A DNA stretch of 8,055 bases from Deinococcus grandis (lineage in GTDB: Bacteria; Deinococcota; Deinococci; Deinococcales; Deinococcaceae). Below the pieces are notes generated by a model. It made no database searches. It was given only the letters and a program-made list of their open reading frames with translations, and was not told the origin of the DNA. Positions 5,567 through 8,055 of the stretch are shown piece by piece; position 1 is the stretch's first letter; every line of letters begins with the position of its first letter. The stretch is from the NCBI RefSeq assembly GCF_001485435.1, contig NZ_BCMS01000007.1:1-8055 (forward strand), given 5' to 3'. The translations under genes were made by a program, and so were the position numbers.

Positions 5567-6304
5567 GTGTCCGCCAACCTGACCCCTGCCGACGTGATGG
5601 CCCAGCTCGGCATCCATGAGCGCCGCCTGCGCCGGTTCGCCGCCGCATACGAGGCTGTATTCGACCCCCTGCCGCGTGACAAGCGGGGCCACCGCGAGTT
5701 CATACCGGAAGCTGTCGAGCGGATCGCGGCGGCCCTGCCGGTGCTGATCGAACGGCCCGCCCTCGGCATGGAGGACGTTCTACGCCGTCAGGCGGGCGTG
5801 ACGACCTCGACACCCGCCGCTGCGCCTGTTTCGGTGCCCACTGCGCCTGCCACGGAGTTGCTGGAGGTGCTGTCGAACCTCCGCGCCGATGTGGCCGCCC
5901 TGCGCCTGGATGTGGCCGCCCTGCGGAGCGAACTGGCTCGCCGCGATGCTGTTGTGGTTCCCGCCCCTCAGACGGCGCAGAAGGCCCAGAAGCCGAAGGG
6001 GCAGGGGAAAGGGGCCAGAGTATCGGTCGAGACGCCTTCACGAGCCTCTGAGAGCTTTGACGGTGTGGCGACCTTATTGGTGCGCGATCCGGTCATCCCG
6101 CAGCGGTTGAGGAACGACCTGCGTTGGTCGCCTAAGTCCAGGTATGAGGAGCTGGAGACGTTGCTGGCGAAGGCGGGGCGGCTGAACCTACACCGCACCA
6201 ATGGCAAGAGTAGTTGGCGCACGCCGGATGGCATCACTGTCCGGCAGGACACGGTGACGCGCCTGCATGCCCTTGGTGTCCTTGTCCCGGAGCTGGGGCA
6301 CTAG
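5567..6304 (+). CDS. MerR-like helix-turn-helix protein with coiled coil
   Basis: From GTG 5567 the product is 245 residues. Residues 5-55 fit a MerR-type helix-turn-helix: LTPADVMAQLGIHERRLRRFAAAYEAVF, then a wing (RDKRGHREF) and EAVERIAAA. Residues 97-127 form a heptad-patterned coiled coil (LLEVLSNLRADVAALRLDVA and on), likely a dimerisation helix. A Pro/Ala/Lys-rich linker follows (130-160), then a carboxy domain (165-245) rich in basic and hydrophobic residues that I cannot assign. Helix-turn-helix plus coiled coil is seen in RacA-like and plasmid-borne regulators. It lies between the repeat cluster and the restriction gene, whose start is only nine bases past its stop. It may regulate the restriction genes, in the position of a controller protein, or serve replicon maintenance. 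The leaderless start supports GTG 5567, since no Shine-Dalgarno is visible. Confidence 0.7.
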   Translation: MSANLTPADVMAQLGIHERRLRRFAAAYEAVFDPLPRDKRGHREFIPEAVERIAAALPVLIERPALGMEDVLRRQAGVTTSTPAAAPVSVPTAPATELLEVLSNLRADVAALRLDVAALRSELARRDAVVVPAPQTAQKAQKPKGQGKGARVSVETPSRASESFDGVATLLVRDPVIPQRLRNDLRWSPKSRYEELETLLAKAGRLNLHRTNGKSSWRTPDGITVRQDTVTRLHALGVLVPELGH

Positions 6305-6307
6305 ATT
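6302..6307 (+). promoter_or_regulatory. -10 element overlapping the previous stop, leaderless start at 6314
   Basis: TAGATT begins with the TAG stop of the upstream gene and lies six bases before ATG 6314, the same spacing as at 4528 and 5555. This favours ATG 6314 over the in-frame GTG at 6311. No clear -35 is seen. It would give the restriction-modification pair its own transcript besides any read-through. Confidence 0.5.
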
Positions 6308-6313
6308 CAGGTG

Positions 6314-7162
6314 ATGTCCACAGACGACCTACAACCCTCAAACGACCAAGAGGCCGAGATCAAGGCTATTGATGCCGAGGCTAAAGCCGAGCTGGGGAAC
6401 GTCCACGTTCTGAAGAACGAGGAACTGAGCGCATACATACCTGCTGACCTCCTGGCCCGGTATGAGTTCTACTCGTTCCGCCACGCCGCCGAAATCCTCT
6501 CCACGAGCTGCAAGCCGGAGTTCGACGAGTTGCTGAACGCCCTACGGGCCTTTGAGATCACCGTGGCCGACATCGTGAAGCCGGGCGGGAACGAGTCGGA
6601 CATCCCCAAAAAGCTCACCGCTATCCTCCGCCCTCTGGGTTGGCAGGAGACGCGGGTGCAAGGTGACCTGATCGTCCGGAAGATCGTCCGGCACGGGCAG
6701 CGGAAGGACGACGTTACTGAAGACCTGACGACGCTCGCCAACTTCATTGATGGTCACAACGTGGACTACGTGAAGAACCGCGTGGCGTTCGACATGGAGT
6801 GGAACTCTAAGGACCAGACTTTCGACCGCGACCTCTACGCCTTCAGCGCCTTCGCTCAAACGGGGGTAATCAGTGCAGGTGTACTCCTGACCCGGAGTGC
6901 TGACCTGAACCCTGTCTTCACGAGCCTGGGCAATGATGCGAAGGGGAAGCCGATCCGCAACAAGTACGGGGCGTCAACGACCTGGATGGGGAAGCTGCTG
7001 TATCGCCTGGAAGCAGGCCGAAACGGCCCTTGTCCGGTGCTCGCCGTGGGCATCCGGCCCGCCGTAATCTCCGACCTCACTGAACACCTCGCCTCGATGC
7101 CTGCCCGAGGCGCTGCACCCGCTCCGGCACCTGCCGAAGCGCCCGAAGGAGAAGAAGCATGA
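6314..7162 (+). CDS. BglII-family type II restriction endonuclease
   Basis: The 282-residue protein carries the conserved core of BglII-type endonucleases: NRVAFDMEWNSKDQTFDRDL (155-174), then GVISAGVLLTRS (184-195) and YGASTTWMGKLLYRL with CPVLAVGI (218-247). E162 and N164 match the Glu-x-Gln metal site of BglII with Asn for Gln, and D151 or D160 would supply the other acidic residue. Such enzymes are homodimers that cut GATC-centred sites such as AGATCT or RGATCY, leaving 5' overhangs; RGATCY is absent from this window. The amino-terminal part (1-140) is helical; a Pro/Ala tail (266-282) looks unstructured. Its TGA overlaps the methyltransferase start (ATGA, 7159-7162), forming a restriction-modification operon with the nuclease first. 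Family assignment is from remembered motifs; specificity is inferred. Confidence 0.85.
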   Translation: MSTDDLQPSNDQEAEIKAIDAEAKAELGNVHVLKNEELSAYIPADLLARYEFYSFRHAAEILSTSCKPEFDELLNALRAFEITVADIVKPGGNESDIPKKLTAILRPLGWQETRVQGDLIVRKIVRHGQRKDDVTEDLTTLANFIDGHNVDYVKNRVAFDMEWNSKDQTFDRDLYAFSAFAQTGVISAGVLLTRSADLNPVFTSLGNDAKGKPIRNKYGASTTWMGKLLYRLEAGRNGPCPVLAVGIRPAVISDLTEHLASMPARGAAPAPAPAEAPEGEEA

Positions 7163-7821
7163 CCGCCTCAGATGACCTGCTGAAACGCTGCAATGGCCAG
7201 AAGTTCCGGACCATCCTGGCCGATCCGCCATGGCAGTTCCAGAACCGTACCGGGAAGGTCGCCCCTGAGCATGGCCGCTTGAGCCGCTACGGCACCATGA
7301 CGCTTGACGAGATCAAAGAGCTGCCGGTGGCGGACATCACCGAAGAACCTGCCCACCTGTACCTCTGGGTGCCCAATGCGCTGCTTCCTGAAGGTATCGA
7401 GGTGCTGAGGGCGTGGGGGTTCGAGTACAAGTCCAACATCGTCTGGCACAAGATCAGGAAGGATGGCGGCCCAGACGGGCGCGGCGTGGGGTTCTACTTC
7501 CGCAACGTGACCGAGTTGGTGTTGTTTGGAGTGCGTGGCAAGAATGCCCGCACGCTTCAGCCGGGGCGGACCCAAGTCAACTTCCTGGCGACCAGGAAGC
7601 GGGAGCATTCGCGCAAGCCTGACGAGTTCTACGACATCGTGGAGGCGTGCAGCCCTGGCCCGCGCCTAGAGCTGTTCGCCCGTGGCAGCCGCCCCGGCTG
7701 GACGACTTGGGGTAACCAGGCCGACGAGTACACGCCTACTTGGGCGACTTATAGCAACCACTCGCAGGCTAGCCGTGACGTTGACGGGGACGATGATAAG
7801 GGCATGCCTGTTGCTCTTTGA
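7159..7821 (+). CDS. MT-A70 family DNA adenine N6-methyltransferase
   Basis: The ATG at 7159 has AAGGAG (7146-7151) seven bases upstream, a strong site. The 220-residue product has the MT-A70 hallmark D22-P-P-W25 in TILADPPWQFQNRTG, the catalytic motif for N6-adenine transfer. Further family segments follow: HLYLWVPNALLPEGIEVLRAWGF (67-89), NIVWHKIRKDG (93-103), FYFRNVTELVLFGVRG (112-127), and EHSRKPDEFYDIVEACSP with LELFARGSRPGWTTWGNQ (149-187), which complete the S-adenosylmethionine-binding fold. Coupled to a BglII-type nuclease, it is almost certainly the protective methylase of that system and should modify the A of its site. The tail after 190 is polar and probably disordered. MT-A70 proteins also occur alone in phages; the coupled nuclease argues against a solitary role. 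The strong ribosome site, unlike the leaderless nuclease, may raise methylase output. Confidence 0.93.
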   Translation: MTASDDLLKRCNGQKFRTILADPPWQFQNRTGKVAPEHGRLSRYGTMTLDEIKELPVADITEEPAHLYLWVPNALLPEGIEVLRAWGFEYKSNIVWHKIRKDGGPDGRGVGFYFRNVTELVLFGVRGKNARTLQPGRTQVNFLATRKREHSRKPDEFYDIVEACSPGPRLELFARGSRPGWTTWGNQADEYTPTWATYSNHSQASRDVDGDDDKGMPVAL

Positions 7822-7838
7822 TAATGCTGCCTGAATTA

Positions 7839-7868
7839 ATGAATGCCGCCTTTGTGGGCGGCATTCAT
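7839..7868. terminator. Strong hairpin after the methyltransferase gene
   Basis: ATGAATGCCGCC (7839-7850) pairs perfectly with GGCGGCATTCAT (7857-7868) around TTTGTG. It lies 17 bases after the stop and is flanked by AT-rich DNA on both sides, with AATTAACTTT after it and a matching TTAATTCAGG in the other direction. It likely ends the restriction-modification transcript and could work both ways, though there is no long T run. Confidence 0.7.
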
Positions 7869-8055
7869 AATTAACTTTGACGATCTTGGGGGAATGAGTG
7901 TTGTTGGCGGCTCTCTATAGGTTAAATGGAAGCTAAGATGTTCTGATCTTTAGCTTAGTGGTAATCGTCAATTTGCTTTATGATGAGTAAGTGCCATAGT
8001 GAATATAGTCAATAGCCATATAAGGTATTATCTGGTGCGATTTCGCGCACTTCCC
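7869..8055. other. AT-rich structured non-coding end, possible origin or small RNA region
   Basis: Base composition falls sharply from the gene-bearing region, and I see no open frame. TTGACGAT (7877-7884) and ATCGTCAA (7964-7971) are perfect inverted 8-mers enclosing a second stem, AAGCTAAGAT (7930-7939) with ATCTTTAGCTT (7946-7956, one extra T). GTGCG (8035-8039) pairs with CGCAC (8046-8050) near the end. TATTAT at 8026-8031 is -10-like but lacks a good -35. A folded small RNA or an AT-rich unwinding region is possible; neither is established. It does not fold as a tRNA. Confidence 0.45.

Noticed and set aside
7877..7971. Possible tRNA or tRNA-like gene
   Set aside because: The nested stems do not form a cloverleaf, and no T-loop sequence of the GGTTCGA type is present.

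Overview
This 8,055-base window reads as a small accessory replicon or integrated plasmid from a GC-rich bacterium. Deinococcus or a relative is my best guess. Three genes (4540, 5567, 6314) have a TANNNT hexamer exactly six bases before the start codon and no useful Shine-Dalgarno. This is the leaderless arrangement known to be common in Deinococcus. Other genes (2783 minus, 3339, 7159) use ordinary Shine-Dalgarno starts, so both modes occur. The taxon is an inference; no rRNA or housekeeping gene is present.

Layout: 1-315 is non-coding and holds five inverted repeats, one of them terminator-like. Bases 382-1736 carry a short membrane-protein gene coupled by ATGA to a winged-helix-like protein that could be replication-related. 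On the minus strand, 2783 down to about 1740 (open to 1353) encodes a protein with an HFH motif of the HUH endonuclease type, so it may be a rolling-circle initiator or relaxase. Upstream of it lie four inverted repeats (2798-2953), which could include a nick site or origin. Bases 3018-3278 (minus) hold a decayed gene fragment. Bases 3339-4123 hold a coupled pair: an unknown tryptophan-rich protein and a small helix-turn-helix protein, followed by a good terminator.

Bases 4124-5566 form an integrase module. A tyrosine recombinase with all expected catalytic residues is flanked by GTCCGG-rich repeats. One of them has 9-bp inverted arms around a 6-bp spacer, and a perfect 19-bp inverted pair brackets the gene. 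Bases 5567-7821 form a restriction-modification module: a MerR-like coiled-coil protein, a BglII-type restriction endonuclease and an MT-A70 type adenine methyltransferase, the last two coupled by ATGA. A strong hairpin follows at 7839-7868, then an AT-rich, structured non-coding end.

Most notable: reading by eye I count 33 GATC sites in the window and none has the form RGATCY, the site of BstYI/XhoII-type enzymes related to BglII. This suggests the specificity of the encoded system. Other items of interest are the recombinase repeat architecture, the shared leaderless promoter geometry in the integrase and restriction modules, and a possible fusion in the gene at 570-1736.
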